64,000 nucleotides of DNA from Pirellula sp. (GCA_021300155.1 JAJTID010000097.1:1-64000); one strand, 5' to 3'; counted from the first letter of the stretch, positions 10,032 through 21,052 are shown. Notes: generated from the letters alone by a model not told the origin. Made by a program: numbers and translations.

Positions 10032-10496
10032 GGTGATTGTTACCGCTTTATCGATGTGGCCGAGTAGGCCGTCGGAATGTTCTTCGGAAGAAAAAGATCG
10101 GAGCTCAAGTGACTTTAACACCGATAACGACGTTTCGGCTGGTCACGAATCGATCTGCGACTATTTGTCCGATGTCATTTCTGCGATAAGAAATCCAACA
10201 TTTCGGTTCATAACTCGTCGAATAAGGGTTGCCTGAGAAACGGACTTTTTCACAGCTCCCTTCCGCTAAAGTTTGGTAGTTTGTAAACTCTTTGCGAAAT
10301 TCGCGAAACCATGCCGAAGATTTGCAGAAAATGGGACGAAGGTCGATAGGAAGTGAGTTGTCACTGACTTCGGGCTTCTGAAATGTTTCAACTAGAAAGT
10401 CGTTTTAGTTGGGGCTTGGGTTTTTCATCAAGGATGATGAGGTTAAGCCCCCGAAAACTTGGATCGCACGGCGTGCACTAGAGATAAAGATTACGT
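10032..10496. promoter_or_regulatory. divergent intergenic region with a leader hairpin before the respiratory cluster
   Basis: This region separates the PepSY-type gene from actA and must hold both promoters. GGGGCTT (10411-10417) pairs with AAGCCCC (10445-10451), and inside TCATCA (10425-10430) pairs with TGATGA (10435-10440) around AGGA. The resulting 41-base hairpin ends 45 bases before the actA start. No T-run follows, so it is more likely a leader structure than a terminator. No convincing -35/-10 pair was identified. Confidence 0.4.
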
Positions 10497-11186
10497 ATGA
10501 CGACACAACGATTCTTGTTCCCTCGATGGACCAATAAATTCCTGGCGATGTTGGGCGTTTTGACCGCTGGTGGTGGCGCCTACGCAAGTGTTTTGTTTTT
10601 GGGGGCGACCAGCCCTGTGACCCTGAATGTCGGTTACCGTCCCGAGCAGCCAGTACCATTTAGTCATGCATTGCATGCGGGCGAATTGAAAATGGACTGT
10701 CGCTACTGCCACAACTCCGTCGAGAAGTCCGCGCATTCGACAATCCCAGCGACTCAGACCTGCATTAACTGTCACAGCCCGAAAAGTACTGCGGGTGCTC
10801 CCGCACTTTCGGCTGTTCATCCGGAAAGCAAAAAGCTCAAACCTGTTCACGACAGTTGGCGAACGGGCGAATCGATCGACTGGGTTCGGATCCACCGATT
10901 GCCAGATTACGTCTACTTCAATCACTCCGTTCACATCGCGCGAGGGGTATCTTGCGTAACGTGCCACGGTCGTGTCGACAAAATGGACATTGTTCACCAA
11001 GCCAAAGATCAGTCGATGACTTGGTGTATCGATTGCCATCGCAACCCACAGCCGCATCTTCGTCCTCGAGATCAAGTTACGAATTTAGCTTGGACACAGG
11101 ACATGTCTCCGGAATTTGATGCGGCGAAACACATGATAGATAACAACATCAAACCTCAAACAAACTGTGCCGTGTGCCACCGATGA
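10497..11186 (+). CDS. actA: alternative complex III subunit ActA, pentaheme cytochrome c
   Basis: This encodes 229 residues. An N-terminal membrane anchor or signal (residues ~14-37) is followed by five CxxCH heme c motifs: CRYCH (from residue 68), CINCH, CVTCH, CIDCH and CAVCH at the C-terminus. Five hemes with distal histidines (PVPFSHALH, NHSVHIARG) match ActA, the periplasm-facing cytochrome of the quinol:electron-acceptor oxidoreductase. Its stop TGA overlaps the actB start by four bases (ATGA). First gene of the respiratory cluster. Confidence 0.92.
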   Translation: MTTQRFLFPRWTNKFLAMLGVLTAGGGAYASVLFLGATSPVTLNVGYRPEQPVPFSHALHAGELKMDCRYCHNSVEKSAHSTIPATQTCINCHSPKSTAGAPALSAVHPESKKLKPVHDSWRTGESIDWVRIHRLPDYVYFNHSVHIARGVSCVTCHGRVDKMDIVHQAKDQSMTWCIDCHRNPQPHLRPRDQVTNLAWTQDMSPEFDAAKHMIDNNIKPQTNCAVCHR

Positions 11187-14100
11187 GCTTCACCGGTATT
11201 GATCATCAACAACGTTACTTTCGTAGTATCGACGAGCTTCAAAAAACTCCCGAGTTCGAGCAGTTTTTGACTCGCGAGTTTCCGCAGGCAGCTTCGGAGT
11301 TCCCTGAGGGTGTTTCGCGTCGTCGATGGATTCAAATGATGGGCGCATCGCTCGCGCTCGGTGGGATGGCGGGGTGCCGCTACAACCGAGAAGAGGTTGC
11401 GGCGTTCGTAATGCGTCCAGAGGGTCGAGTGCCAGGGCTTCCTGAGTTCTTTGCTACCAACTTTGAATGGGCCGGCAAGGTGGTGCAGGCTTTGGTGACA
11501 AGCATCGAAGGTCGCCCGATCAAGGTGGATGGCAATCCTGACCATCCAGCTTATGCAAATTCCCAACCGAAGGATTTTGCTGAAAACAAAAAGCTTCGAT
11601 CGGCTGGCACCTGTGCTCAAACGCAAGCATCGATTCTTTCTCTCTATGACCAAGATCGAATCGCCTGCCCTTTGAATCGCAGTAAGTTTGGTGAAAAGCC
11701 TGTTTCGTACGATAGAGACGAGAAGGCGAATCGAGATCTGGCGTGGGCGGCTTTTGCGAAGCACGTGTCGGAGCAGTTGGCGGCTCACGAGAGTTCGGCT
11801 GGCGAGGGTTTGGCAATTCTCTTTGAGCCATCGCATAGCCCGTCGTTAAGACGAACGTTGGCGGATGTGAAGGCAAAATTTCCAAAGTCCACACTGGTCA
11901 AGTATGAATCGGTCTACTCTGGCAAAGTCGGGAAGGCTCTCGATTCTGTTGGGGCAGGCCAATGCAATGTTCACCTGAATTTGGATGCGGCCAAGGTTAT
12001 TGTTTCGCTTGACGCCGATTTGTTCGGCTCGGATGCGAACGCAGTTCACAATGCAAGGCAATTTGCAAATCATCGTTCCCCCTCGGCGGAATGGATGAAT
12101 CGACTTTATGTCGTGGAGTCTCAGTACTCGACGACGGGTTCGGCGGCGGACTTCAGGCTGGCTCTGCAGTCGAGTCAAATCCCTGTCCTGCTCAAGAAAA
12201 TCGAAGCCGCGATCGACGCTGGCACCGTTATCGAGGACAAGGCGGAAGAGATTCCTTACAACAAGCTCGAAGATGCTGCAAAACTGCAGAGGTTGATAGG
12301 GTCGATCGCGAGTGATTTGTTGAGTCACAAAGGGGAGGCGGTTCTCTGTGTAGGTTCGCACTTAGATCTCAATGTTCAGCTTGCTGCGATCCGGATTAAT
12401 GCAAAGCTTGGGAACATTGGCAAAACAGTTCGGCTTTTTGAAGTACCGAACGAGTTGGCGGGTGTCGAGACTGTCAAGTTGGATGACTTTGTTAACAGTG
12501 ATTTCTTTGCCTCCGACAAGAAAGCACCCTACAAATCTCTTTGGATTTTCGCCGACAACCCGGTATTCACAGTGGCCGGAGACGTTCCTTTGGCGGATGT
12601 CATCGCAAAGGCGGAGAATTCCATTTATCTGGGAAATCTAGACGACGAAACAGCAGATCGATGCAAATGGAGTATACCTCTAGCACATCCTTTTGAAAGT
12701 TGGGGGGATGTTCGAAATCTTGATGGCGTTTACGGTGTATGCCAACCGCTAATTTCTCCTCTGCTTGAAGGAAAGTCTGCTGTTGAATTGCTTGCGATTA
12801 TGGCTGGTCTTCCGGTAACGTCTGGGCAGGCTATTGTCCTAGAGACCGCGAAGCGAATTGCAGGTGGAACTTTAAGTGATCGACAATGGAAAGAAACTCT
12901 TCATTTAGGTTTCTTGGCTGGGTCGACCGCTAAGGAATTTGTTGGTGATTTGAAGTCTAGCGCAACCACTTTGAAGGGGGGCGATGTGACCGCATCGCCA
13001 AACGATTTGCCCGACGGTGAGCTTCGGTTGGTGATGGATCCAAACAATCTAGAGATTGTTATTCGGCCGTGCGACTCAGTCTACGATGGGCGTTTAGCAA
13101 ACAACGGTTGGCTTCAAGAATTGCCGCAACCAATCACAAAGCTCACCTGGGACAATGCTGCAATTTGCAGTATTGGTACCGCGAGAAAGCTTGGTCTAAA
13201 GCAGGGTGAGCTAGCTACATTCACCACCGGTGATTCCAAAGTGACGTTACCCGTATTCGTTGTGCCAGGGCATGCGGAAGGCTCCTTTACGGTAAACCTC
13301 GGTTACGGTAGATCGAAAGACAAAGGTGGCGTGATCGGTAGTGGTGTTGGTACGAATCTTTCGTCCTTCCGTCGTTGGAACCAGGCTTCCATTTACACCG
13401 GAGTTGAAGCTCGTAACACGACCAAGGCATACAAGCTTGCGACAACCCAGGATCACTTCGCGATCGAAGATGAAGGTGGGATGCGCGAGAATGCAAAGCG
13501 TGCACCGCAATTAGTTCGCGAAGGCACATTGACCGAGTACAAAGAGAATGCGAGCTTCACGACCGAAACGGTGGAAGATCACTTTGCTCATCTGGGAAGT
13601 GAACGCTCGCTGTGGGTCGAGCCAAAAGTTGATGAGAACTACAAGTGGGGGATGGCAATCGATCTGAACAAGTGTATCGGTTGCAATGCTTGTGTGGTTG
13701 CTTGTCAAGCGGAAAACAACATTCCAATTGTTGGTAAAGAACAGGTGAGCCGTAGTCGAGAAATGCATTGGTTGCGAATCGATCGTTACTTTACATGCGA
13801 CATTGATCAGACAGCCGAGGGATCGTTTAAGGACCCAGTCGATCCGACGATCGTTACGCAGCCGATGGCCTGCTCTCACTGCGAGACGGCTCCCTGCGAA
13901 GAGGTGTGTCCAGTTGCGGCTACGGTGCATACAGAAGAAGGTATCAATGCGATGGCTTACAACCGTTGCATCGGAACGCGATACTGTGGAAACAATTGCC
14001 CGACCAAGGTTCGGCGGTTCAACTATTTCAATTACAACACAGAGTACGGATACAACTACGGTTGGTCAGACAATCGTGAAAAAGCTTCGGCTAAGCTGCA

Positions 14101-14518
14101 GTCGTTGGTGTTGAACCCTGAGGTGACAGTTCGTGGCCGTGGTGTCATGGAGAAGTGTACCTATTGCATTCAGCGAGTACAGAATGGCAAGATTGCAGCG
14201 AAGACCAAGGGGGATGGCTTTGTTCACGATGGGGATGTGATCACCGCTTGCCAAGCAGCTTGCCCAACCCAAGCGATTAATTTCGGCGATTTGCACGATA
14301 AATCGAGCCGCGTTTACAAGGCTCATCAGGATTCACGTGCTTACTCTATCCTAGACGAACTCAATATCAAACCAAGGACGTTGTATCTATCGCGTATAAG
14401 AAACGTGCCTCAACGTTTGGCAACTTCGATCCAAATTCATCCAAAGCGTCCAGGTCACGGGCATTCCGGTGGCCATGACCATTCACAAGAATCAGGTGAC
14501 CATGGCCACCATAGCTAG
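11183..14518 (+). CDS. actB: alternative complex III subunit ActB, molybdopterin-like plus 4Fe-4S domains
   Basis: This encodes 1111 residues from ATG 11183 (ATGA overlap with actA). A twin-arginine motif ([21 protein letters not shown], also lipobox-like) lies near residue 50. A long molybdopterin-oxidoreductase-like domain follows, which in this family carries no cofactor. The C-terminal third is a ferredoxin-like subunit with four cysteine clusters: [35 protein letters not shown] and CTYCIQ...CQAACPTQ. The last ~20 residues are His-rich ([10 protein letters not shown]...). It is the electron-transfer module of ACIII. Confidence 0.93.
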   Translation: MSFTGIDHQQRYFRSIDELQKTPEFEQFLTREFPQAASEFPEGVSRRRWIQMMGASLALGGMAGCRYNREEVAAFVMRPEGRVPGLPEFFATNFEWAGKVVQALVTSIEGRPIKVDGNPDHPAYANSQPKDFAENKKLRSAGTCAQTQASILSLYDQDRIACPLNRSKFGEKPVSYDRDEKANRDLAWAAFAKHVSEQLAAHESSAGEGLAILFEPSHSPSLRRTLADVKAKFPKSTLVKYESVYSGKVGKALDSVGAGQCNVHLNLDAAKVIVSLDADLFGSDANAVHNARQFANHRSPSAEWMNRLYVVESQYSTTGSAADFRLALQSSQIPVLLKKIEAAIDAGTVIEDKAEEIPYNKLEDAAKLQRLIGSIASDLLSHKGEAVLCVGSHLDLNVQLAAIRINAKLGNIGKTVRLFEVPNELAGVETVKLDDFVNSDFFASDKKAPYKSLWIFADNPVFTVAGDVPLADVIAKAENSIYLGNLDDETADRCKWSIPLAHPFESWGDVRNLDGVYGVCQPLISPLLEGKSAVELLAIMAGLPVTSGQAIVLETAKRIAGGTLSDRQWKETLHLGFLAGSTAKEFVGDLKSSATTLKGGDVTASPNDLPDGELRLVMDPNNLEIVIRPCDSVYDGRLANNGWLQELPQPITKLTWDNAAICSIGTARKLGLKQGELATFTTGDSKVTLPVFVVPGHAEGSFTVNLGYGRSKDKGGVIGSGVGTNLSSFRRWNQASIYTGVEARNTTKAYKLATTQDHFAIEDEGGMRENAKRAPQLVREGTLTEYKENASFTTETVEDHFAHLGSERSLWVEPKVDENYKWGMAIDLNKCIGCNACVVACQAENNIPIVGKEQVSRSREMHWLRIDRYFTCDIDQTAEGSFKDPVDPTIVTQPMACSHCETAPCEEVCPVAATVHTEEGINAMAYNRCIGTRYCGNNCPTKVRRFNYFNYNTEYGYNYGWSDNREKASAKLQSLVLNPEVTVRGRGVMEKCTYCIQRVQNGKIAAKTKGDGFVHDGDVITACQAACPTQAINFGDLHDKSSRVYKAHQDSRAYSILDELNIKPRTLYLSRIRNVPQRLATSIQIHPKRPGHGHSGGHDHSQESGDHGHHS

Positions 14519-15965
14519 TGCTTCCGCATTGAATCCTCGAGAAATCGATAATACAGACGACATTCCAGGTAGACGCGCGCAACTGATAACGGGGAATCAG
14601 ACGTACAGCTCAGTTACCGAAATGGTATGCAGAGTGGCCGAAGATCCGCAGCCGATGCTGTGGTATGTCCTATTCGGTTTCTCTTCCATCACTGCGGTTA
14701 TGTTCCTGTCTTTGATCGGGTATCTCATCCTTACCGGTGTTGGTATCTGGGGTAACATGAATCCGGTCTTTTGGGCTTGGCCAATTGTCAACTTCGTGTT
14801 CTGGGTTGGTATCGGTCACGCGGGGACGCTCATTTCCGCGATTTTGTTTCTATTCAGGCAGAACTGGCGTACGAGTATAAACCGTGCGGCGGAAGCAATG
14901 ACGATTTTCGCGGTTATATGTGCTGCGATCTATCCTGGCATTCACGTGGGTCGAGCTTGGTTAGCGTTTTGGCTGATACCTTACCCAAGTTTAAATCTTT
15001 GGATGTGGCCGCAGTTTCGCAGTCCGCTGCTTTGGGACGTTTTCGCAGTCGGAACTTATGCGTCAACCTCGTTGGTTTTCTGGTACATGGGAATGATTCC
15101 AGATTTGGCGACCTATCGGGATCGAAGCAAGACACCGGTAAAGCGAATGATATACGGTCTGCTTTGTTTGGGATGGACAGGCTCATCGCGTCATTGGTTG
15201 CGTTACGAAAAAGCATACACGCTGTTGGCTGCACTGGCGGCACCGCTGGTTTTGTCCGTTCACACGGTGGTTAGTTTTGACTTTGCTGTTTCGCAGGTGG
15301 CAGGTTGGCACACGACGATTTTCCCACCTTACTTCGTGGCTGGTGCGATTTTCTCTGGTTTCGCGATGGTGGTGACGCTGCTCGTACCAGTCAGAAAGAT
15401 TTACAAGTTGGAGAACTTGATCACGCTGCGTCATTTGGACAATATGAACAAGATCATTCTGGCGACAGGTTCGTTGGTAGGATTGGCATATGGAACGGAA
15501 TTTTTCATTGCGTGGTACAGTAAGAACCCGTACGAAGGGTTTACCTTTATGAACCGAGCGTTCGGTCCGTATTGGTGGGCCTATTGGATCATGGTTTCGT
15601 GCAACGTGATTTCGCCACAATTGTTCTGGTTCAAGAAATTTAGGACTACGCCATGGATCATGGTGATCATTTCGATCTTTGTGAACATTGGAATGTGGTT
15701 CGAGCGATTCGTGATTACGGTCACTTCCTTGAGTCGCGATTATTTGCCAAGTTCGTGGGGATACTTCCGTCCGACGATTTTCGATGGATTAATGTTCTTC
15801 GGCAGCTTCGGCGTCTTCATGTCGTTGTTCTTGTTGTTCTGTCGCTATCTTCCTACGATTGCCATGTCGGAAGTTAAGGGTGTGATGTCATCTTCGGAGC
15901 ACGCGGAACACTTGCAGGCGGAGTTGTTAGGTGGTGGTCATTCCCATGGACATGGACATCACTAA
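14502..15965 (+). CDS. actC: alternative complex III subunit ActC, NrfD/PsrC-like quinol-binding membrane protein
   Basis: This encodes 487 residues from ATG 14502, overlapping the end of actB by 17 bases; ATG 14475 is an alternative. About ten transmembrane helices are evident from residue ~50 on, of the NrfD type, with [16 protein letters not shown] and [35 protein letters not shown] typical of quinol-site helices in ActC. The C-terminus is His-rich ([11 protein letters not shown]). It is an integral membrane subunit that binds quinol. Confidence 0.93.
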   Translation: MATIASASALNPREIDNTDDIPGRRAQLITGNQTYSSVTEMVCRVAEDPQPMLWYVLFGFSSITAVMFLSLIGYLILTGVGIWGNMNPVFWAWPIVNFVFWVGIGHAGTLISAILFLFRQNWRTSINRAAEAMTIFAVICAAIYPGIHVGRAWLAFWLIPYPSLNLWMWPQFRSPLLWDVFAVGTYASTSLVFWYMGMIPDLATYRDRSKTPVKRMIYGLLCLGWTGSSRHWLRYEKAYTLLAALAAPLVLSVHTVVSFDFAVSQVAGWHTTIFPPYFVAGAIFSGFAMVVTLLVPVRKIYKLENLITLRHLDNMNKIILATGSLVGLAYGTEFFIAWYSKNPYEGFTFMNRAFGPYWWAYWIMVSCNVISPQLFWFKKFRTTPWIMVIISIFVNIGMWFERFVITVTSLSRDYLPSSWGYFRPTIFDGLMFFGSFGVFMSLFLLFCRYLPTIAMSEVKGVMSSSEHAEHLQAELLGGGHSHGHGHH

Positions 15966-16034
15966 GCACTTTTGTCTTTAGCGTACAACTGAAAATCAAC
16001 TTACAAAGTCAACACAACAAACATCGTTAAAACC

Positions 16035-17441
16035 ATGAGTGATCACAAGCCAAAGAAGACGATCGGGAACAGGCCCCCACGAGCGTTTGGCTGGATGGCA
16101 GAATACTCCAACGAGCACAAATTACTTGAAGCGGCGCGGAAAGTCAGGGACTCTGGGTACACCGATACAGATGCGTTTACTCCGTTTCCGGTGCACGGTA
16201 TCGACGAAGCGTTGGGAATCAAACCGACCAAACTACCGTTTATAGTACTTTGCTGCGGGTTAACTGGTCTTTCATTGGCATTGTTGATGCAATGGTGGAT
16301 GAACGGCGTTGACTACATGTACATCATATCTGGAAAGCCGATGGGTATCACACCCGCGTCGATTCCAGTGGCATTCGAAATGACCATTTTGTTTTCAGCG
16401 TTCTCGACCTTTCTGGGTATGATTGCACTGAATCAGTTACCGAAGTTCAGCAATCCTGTCTTTACAAATCCGCGATTCGACAGAGCGACCGACGACAAGT
16501 TTTTCTTGTATGTTAGTGCGAAGGACAAGTATTACAATCGAGATTCTGTCAGGGAGTTGCTAGGTGGTACACAGCATGACTCTCTAGATGAAGTCATCGA
16601 AGATTCGACACCAGACGCTTTGCCTCGGCCGATCTGGTTGACAGCTTTGTTGGTCGTGCTGGCAGGTTTGATACCAGCGATGATCATTCTAAATATGCGA
16701 AATGGATTTAGCACGGCACCGCGTTTCCACGTCTTCTTTGACATGGACTTCCAGCCGAAGAAGAAAGCTCAGCAGACTACAACAATTTTCGCGGATGGTA
16801 GGACGATGCGTCCTCAAGTGGAAGGCACTGTCGCTCGCGGACAGCTTGATGAGCAAGATTCGTTTTATTTGGGATATGATCCGAACAAGCTTTCCGCGCT
16901 TGAGAATACTGATGGCGTTCGGCTAGTCGCAACTCAAGCGGATCCGAAGCCGCAGGACACGGCAAAAGATGGTGGCACGAAAGTAATTCCTGCTGCTAAC
17001 ACACCCGCAGCTCCGGCAGCCGCTTTGAATTTGCCTTGGCTCACTACCTTGCCCATCGAAGCGAATGACGAAAACATGAAGCTGGGCGAGACAAAGTTCC
17101 AAACGTATTGTTCGGCATGCCATGGGTATTCCGGCTACGGTGATGGTTTGGTGCATAAACGCGCTGAGGCTTTGGGGCAGGGGTTTTGGATCCCACCGAC
17201 TTCGATGCACATAGATCGTGTCGCTTCGCAGCCAGTTGGGCAGATCTTCCACACGATTACCAAAGGACAGGGTAAGATGCCTGGTTACGCAGCTTCGATG
17301 AATGCCAAAGAACGATGGGCTGTTGTGCTTTACGTGAAGGCATTGCAGCGGTCGCGAAATGCGTCCGACAAAGACATTCCAGAGGACAAGAAGCCTTCGA
17401 TTGAAGACCTTACTCAACCAAAGACTGAAGCCAAGAAGTAA
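16035..17441 (+). CDS. ActD-ActE fusion: DUF3341 membrane domain plus monoheme cytochrome c
   Basis: This encodes 468 residues. Residues 1-180 are a DUF3341/ActD domain (FGWMAEYSNEHKLLEAARKVRDSGY, two transmembrane helices, then FSNPVFTNPRF and DDKFFLYVS). A third helix lies near 200-220. After a Pro/Ala-rich linker (about 310-335), residues ~345-445 form a class I cytochrome c with CSACH near 358 and a probable Met ligand in GKMPGY. In Rhodothermus ACIII, ActD and ActE are separate, so this is a fusion. It lies between actC and actF. Confidence 0.9.
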   Translation: MSDHKPKKTIGNRPPRAFGWMAEYSNEHKLLEAARKVRDSGYTDTDAFTPFPVHGIDEALGIKPTKLPFIVLCCGLTGLSLALLMQWWMNGVDYMYIISGKPMGITPASIPVAFEMTILFSAFSTFLGMIALNQLPKFSNPVFTNPRFDRATDDKFFLYVSAKDKYYNRDSVRELLGGTQHDSLDEVIEDSTPDALPRPIWLTALLVVLAGLIPAMIILNMRNGFSTAPRFHVFFDMDFQPKKKAQQTTTIFADGRTMRPQVEGTVARGQLDEQDSFYLGYDPNKLSALENTDGVRLVATQADPKPQDTAKDGGTKVIPAANTPAAPAAALNLPWLTTLPIEANDENMKLGETKFQTYCSACHGYSGYGDGLVHKRAEALGQGFWIPPTSMHIDRVASQPVGQIFHTITKGQGKMPGYAASMNAKERWAVVLYVKALQRSRNASDKDIPEDKKPSIEDLTQPKTEAKK

Positions 17442-17496
17442 TCAGAGACGATTGGCCGAGAATAGACCGCAGGCATTGAACTGAAAATCAATTAAC

Positions 17497-18741
17497 ATGA
17501 GTTTGAAATACGACAAAGAAACGATCGAACTACCAAGTAACTGGAAGCAGTATGCTCCGCTGTTGATTTGCGCGGGGTTGATATGTTTGGTAGTTGGTGC
17601 AGGTCTGTCGTTTATGGGAGGGAGATCGGACGGAGGCGCGTCACCAATGAAGTACCTCGTTCATTCGTATTTGGCGAACTTCATGTTCCTCTTTACGTTT
17701 TCATTGGGTGCTTTGTTTTTCGTTTTGATTCAGTTTTTGACCAGGGCAGGTTGGAGTTCTTCCATTCGCCGAATCGCTGAAATCATCATGGCAATCCTTC
17801 CTTGGTCCGCGGTATTGTTCTTGCCGCTTGTCGTTTTGCTTTACACGCCAGAGGGCAGTGCGTTGTACGAGTGGAACGCCCCGGCTGAGGAGATTCATAA
17901 TTCGATTATACGAGACAAAACAGGCTACCTGGAAAAAGGTTTTTTCACCGTTAGGACGTTTTTGTACTTCGGTTTACTAACGGGAATGGCACTTTGGTAC
18001 TTTTCGAAGAGTCGACAGCAAGATGAGACTGGTGATGTAGAACTGTCGCTTGCGAGACAAAAGTGGGCGGGACCGCTGATTATGATTTTCTCGCTTACAG
18101 TGACATTTGCCATTTTTGATTGGGTGATGAGCATCGATGCGGACTGGTATAGCACCATTTTTGCCGTTTATGTGTTTGCAGCAAGCATGATGGCATTCTT
18201 TGCCATGATGGTGGTGATTAATATGACCTTGCAGAAAGCTGGAAAGTTGAAGGATCTAGTCACTGTGGAGCATTATCACGACATGGGTAAATTCATGTTC
18301 GGATTCGTTATGTTTTGGTCCTACATTGCATTCTCGCAACTCGTACTAATTTGGTATGCCAATATTCCGGAAGAAACCAATTGGTTTCGGATGCGATTGG
18401 AAGGTGGCTGGGCGTATTACTCGTACAGCCTGATCTTCTTGCACTTTGCCATCCCATTCCTCGGATTGATGAGTCGGCACGTTCGTAGAAATAGAACGGC
18501 TTTGTACTTCTGGGCTTGCTGGTTACTCGTGGTTCATTGGATGGACATGACTTTTTTGATTATGCCGAACGTTCCTGGTGGATTTTCCGTCATTCCGATG
18601 TTAGGACACCTGTTAGGGGGCGCTGGGATGCTCTTTGTTTTTGCTGCTTTGTTTATCGTACGTTCTTCCGGAGTACCGTTGGTTGCAATGCGTGACCCAC
18701 GTTTACCGGAAGCGTTAACTTACACCAATCCGCTACTATAG
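17497..18741 (+). CDS. actF: alternative complex III subunit ActF, membrane protein
   Basis: This encodes 414 residues with about ten transmembrane helices (first at ~20-40, LLICAGLICLVVGAGLSFMG). Family blocks of the quinol:cytochrome c oxidoreductase quinone-binding subunit 2 are present: HSYLANFMFLFTFSLGALFFVL, AIFDWVMSIDADWYSTIFAVY, WSYIAFSQLVLIWYANIPEE and HWMDMTFLIMP. It is paralogous in fold to ActC and forms part of the membrane arm. It lies 55 bases after the ActD-E fusion and 13 before a small membrane protein. Confidence 0.93.
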   Translation: MSLKYDKETIELPSNWKQYAPLLICAGLICLVVGAGLSFMGGRSDGGASPMKYLVHSYLANFMFLFTFSLGALFFVLIQFLTRAGWSSSIRRIAEIIMAILPWSAVLFLPLVVLLYTPEGSALYEWNAPAEEIHNSIIRDKTGYLEKGFFTVRTFLYFGLLTGMALWYFSKSRQQDETGDVELSLARQKWAGPLIMIFSLTVTFAIFDWVMSIDADWYSTIFAVYVFAASMMAFFAMMVVINMTLQKAGKLKDLVTVEHYHDMGKFMFGFVMFWSYIAFSQLVLIWYANIPEETNWFRMRLEGGWAYYSYSLIFLHFAIPFLGLMSRHVRRNRTALYFWACWLLVVHWMDMTFLIMPNVPGGFSVIPMLGHLLGGAGMLFVFAALFIVRSSGVPLVAMRDPRLPEALTYTNPLL

Positions 18742-18754
18742 TTCATTATCAATC

Positions 18755-19075
18755 ATGGCACGTTACGACGACCTCAATACCAACATGATTGCCTACGGTA
18801 CTGTGTTGAGCATAGTAGTGTTGGTGATTGTCCTGCAGGGAGCCCAGGCTCTCACCTACAGCATGGTTTACTACGAAGATGTCAGAAAAGAGAGTAAAAA
18901 GTCTGACACCGCCGCCAAGGTAAAAAGTGATCAGATAGCAACGCTTAACGGGTACAAGAAGGTGGCGGTGGCGGATGAAAAATCTGACACTCCTGGAGCC
19001 ACGAAGGATGTTTTTATGATTCCTATTGAAGAAGCCAAAAAGTTGGTAATTCAGGATTTTTCAGGCAAAAAGTAG
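18755..19075 (+). CDS. small single-pass membrane protein in the ACIII-caa3 cluster
   Basis: This encodes 106 residues with one transmembrane helix near 15-37 (GTVLSIVVLVIVLQGAQALTYS) and a charged Lys/Asp-rich tail of about 70 residues containing MIPIEEAKKLVIQDF. I do not recognise a named family. Spacing of 13 bases from actF and 12 from the sco gene implies co-transcription. The position, length and topology suggest a small accessory or supernumerary subunit of ACIII or of the supercomplex, but that is inference from context only. Confidence 0.8.
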   Translation: MARYDDLNTNMIAYGTVLSIVVLVIVLQGAQALTYSMVYYEDVRKESKKSDTAAKVKSDQIATLNGYKKVAVADEKSDTPGATKDVFMIPIEEAKKLVIQDFSGKK

Positions 19076-19087
19076 ACTTGATCGTTT

Positions 19088-19939
19088 ATGTCGAACTTCT
19101 TAACACCAATTACCATGTTAGCGATTGCACGGTTTATCCTGCTTTTTTGCTGTGTTTGTGGAGGTGTCTGGGGAGATGACAAGATTCCGGCTAGACTGGC
19201 AGGGGTTGGCATCGATGAGCAACTGGATGCGGATCTCCCATTGGATGTCAAGTTTCAGACAGAGACAGGGGCAACGGTGACGTTTGGAGACCTTCTTAGG
19301 GACAAACGGCCCATGTTGCTAACGCTAAACTATAGCAATTGTCCTGGTCTTTGTGTGGCCCAGCTGAACGGATTGACTCGCGGTATCAACGAGGTCAGCT
19401 CGCTGAGAATGGGAAAAGATTTCAAGTTCGTTTCATTGAGTATCGATCCAACAGATTCGATCGCAAAGGCCTCCGCTACCAAGGCTAGGTATGCAGATGA
19501 CTTGGAAAATAAGCATTCCATCGATGGATGGCACTTCCTTACTGGAACGGAGGAGAACATTCAAATCATCGCGAAGTCAGTCGGATTCAACTATACCTAT
19601 GATGCCAAACACGACCAGTACAACCACTCAGCGGCTGCAATGATGATCTCTCCGAAGGGGAGGATTACAAGATATCTGTACGAAATTGGCTTCACTGGTG
19701 AGACCCTCAAGATGGCGTTGGTCGAGGCGGGAGAGGGAAAGATTGGATCGTCTTTGGACGCGTTCGTTCTTTGGTGTTCTCACTATGACGCAAATGAAAA
19801 TCGTTACTCGGCGAGTGCACGTCTGTTATTGTCGGTTTGCGCTGGCGGTTTCGTCACTGTGGGATTGGTAGGCCTGCTTCCATTTTGGATATCGAATAGG
19901 AAAAGGAAGGTTGTTGTTGACTCAATGAACTTCCCGTGA
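19088..19939 (+). CDS. SCO1/SenC family copper chaperone for cytochrome oxidase
   Basis: This encodes 283 residues. An N-terminal signal (LAIARFILLFCCVCGGVWG) precedes a thioredoxin-like domain with the copper ligands CPGLC in LTLNYSNCPGLC (near residue 83) and the distal His in YNHSAAAMM. FVSLSIDPTD is typical. A C-terminal transmembrane helix (LLSVCAGGFVTVGLVGLLPFW) anchors it. SCO proteins load copper into the CuA site of subunit II, which is encoded immediately downstream (126-base gap). Confidence 0.92.
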   Translation: MSNFLTPITMLAIARFILLFCCVCGGVWGDDKIPARLAGVGIDEQLDADLPLDVKFQTETGATVTFGDLLRDKRPMLLTLNYSNCPGLCVAQLNGLTRGINEVSSLRMGKDFKFVSLSIDPTDSIAKASATKARYADDLENKHSIDGWHFLTGTEENIQIIAKSVGFNYTYDAKHDQYNHSAAAMMISPKGRITRYLYEIGFTGETLKMALVEAGEGKIGSSLDAFVLWCSHYDANENRYSASARLLLSVCAGGFVTVGLVGLLPFWISNRKRKVVVDSMNFP

Positions 19940-20065
19940 TCGACGAGTATGGAGAAGCGAATTGGACTCAACGAGTCGCTAGACCACGCTTCCAATACCT
20001 AAGAAACAATTAAACTGAAGAATTAATAGGGCACAAGCCGCATACTTTTAATCGCAAAAACCTAA

Positions 20066-21052
20066 ATGAACTCCCTAATTTTAGCTGACATTTCCGAAGG
20101 ATTCTGGTTTCCCCCAGCAGCATCTACATTCGCCAAGCAGGTTGATTTTCTGTACTACGCGATCCTGTGGATCAGTATCATTTTCTTCATCCCGATCGTG
20201 ATTGCCATGATTTATTTCATGGTGAAGTACCGGCAGAGGCCCGGTTACAAGGGATCTCCGGAGGCGTTGCACAATACGCCTCTGGAAATTACTTGGACAG
20301 TTGTGCCATCCTTTATTGCGATCTGGATTTTTTGGGAGGGTGCAGTTGGATACTTGGATATGGCTATCATTCCCGATGATACAGTTGACGTGGCCGTCTA
20401 CGCCGCAAAGTGGAATTGGAACTTCAAGTACAAGGAAAACGGGGCCGAGAGCCCAATCCTCTATCTGCCGATCGACAAGGACATTAAACTGACAATGCAG
20501 TCGAAAGATGTTCTACATAGCTTCTTTATCCCTGCGTTTCGAGCGAAGCGCGATGTCGTTCCAGGTCGGTATCACTACCTCTGGTTCCACCCGACGCGGG
20601 AAGGAGTGTTTGATCTTTTTTGCACGGAATATTGCGGTGACAACCATAGTACAATGATCACCAAGGTACAGGTGCTATCAGATGAGAAGTACAAGGCAAA
20701 GTTGGCTGAACTGGTCAAGGAGCCTGAGGACATTGTGGAGCGTGGCAAGTGGTTGTATGAGCGAAAGGCCTGCAAGGGTTGCCACTATGCGGGCACGGAA
20801 GGCGCGAAGGGCCCAGGGCCGAGTTATAATGGGTCTTGGGGCAAGAAGGTGCCATTGGCAAACGGAACAGAAGTAACCTTCGATGAAAACTACGTGAAGA
20901 CGTCCATATTGAACCCGATGGAAGCAGCCAGGAAGGGGTATGAGACAGCTTCGGCCATGCCTTCCTACAAGGGGCAACTAAAGGACGAGCAAATAGATGC
21001 ACTGATTGCTTTCATTCGATCGCTGGAATCAGGTCCTGCAAGGCCGAAATAG
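20066..21052 (+). CDS. coxB: cytochrome c oxidase subunit II with fused cytochrome c (caa3 type)
   Basis: This encodes 328 residues. Two transmembrane helices (about 26-50 and 72-95) precede a cupredoxin domain whose CuA ligands are seen in VLHSFFIPAFR and FCTEYCGDNHSTM (near residue 185). Residues ~220-325 are a class I cytochrome c, with CKGCH near 235 and a Met ligand in AMPSYKG. This fused form defines caa3 oxidases and allows direct electron entry from ACIII or a cytochrome. It is followed by coxA after 57 bases. Confidence 0.95.
   Translation: MNSLILADISEGFWFPPAASTFAKQVDFLYYAILWISIIFFIPIVIAMIYFMVKYRQRPGYKGSPEALHNTPLEITWTVVPSFIAIWIFWEGAVGYLDMAIIPDDTVDVAVYAAKWNWNFKYKENGAESPILYLPIDKDIKLTMQSKDVLHSFFIPAFRAKRDVVPGRYHYLWFHPTREGVFDLFCTEYCGDNHSTMITKVQVLSDEKYKAKLAELVKEPEDIVERGKWLYERKACKGCHYAGTEGAKGPGPSYNGSWGKKVPLANGTEVTFDENYVKTSILNPMEAARKGYETASAMPSYKGQLKDEQIDALIAFIRSLESGPARPK

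Noticed and set aside
11156-11836. 226-codon minus-strand ORF inside actB
   Set aside because: It is antisense to actB, which has a continuous, well-supported frame.
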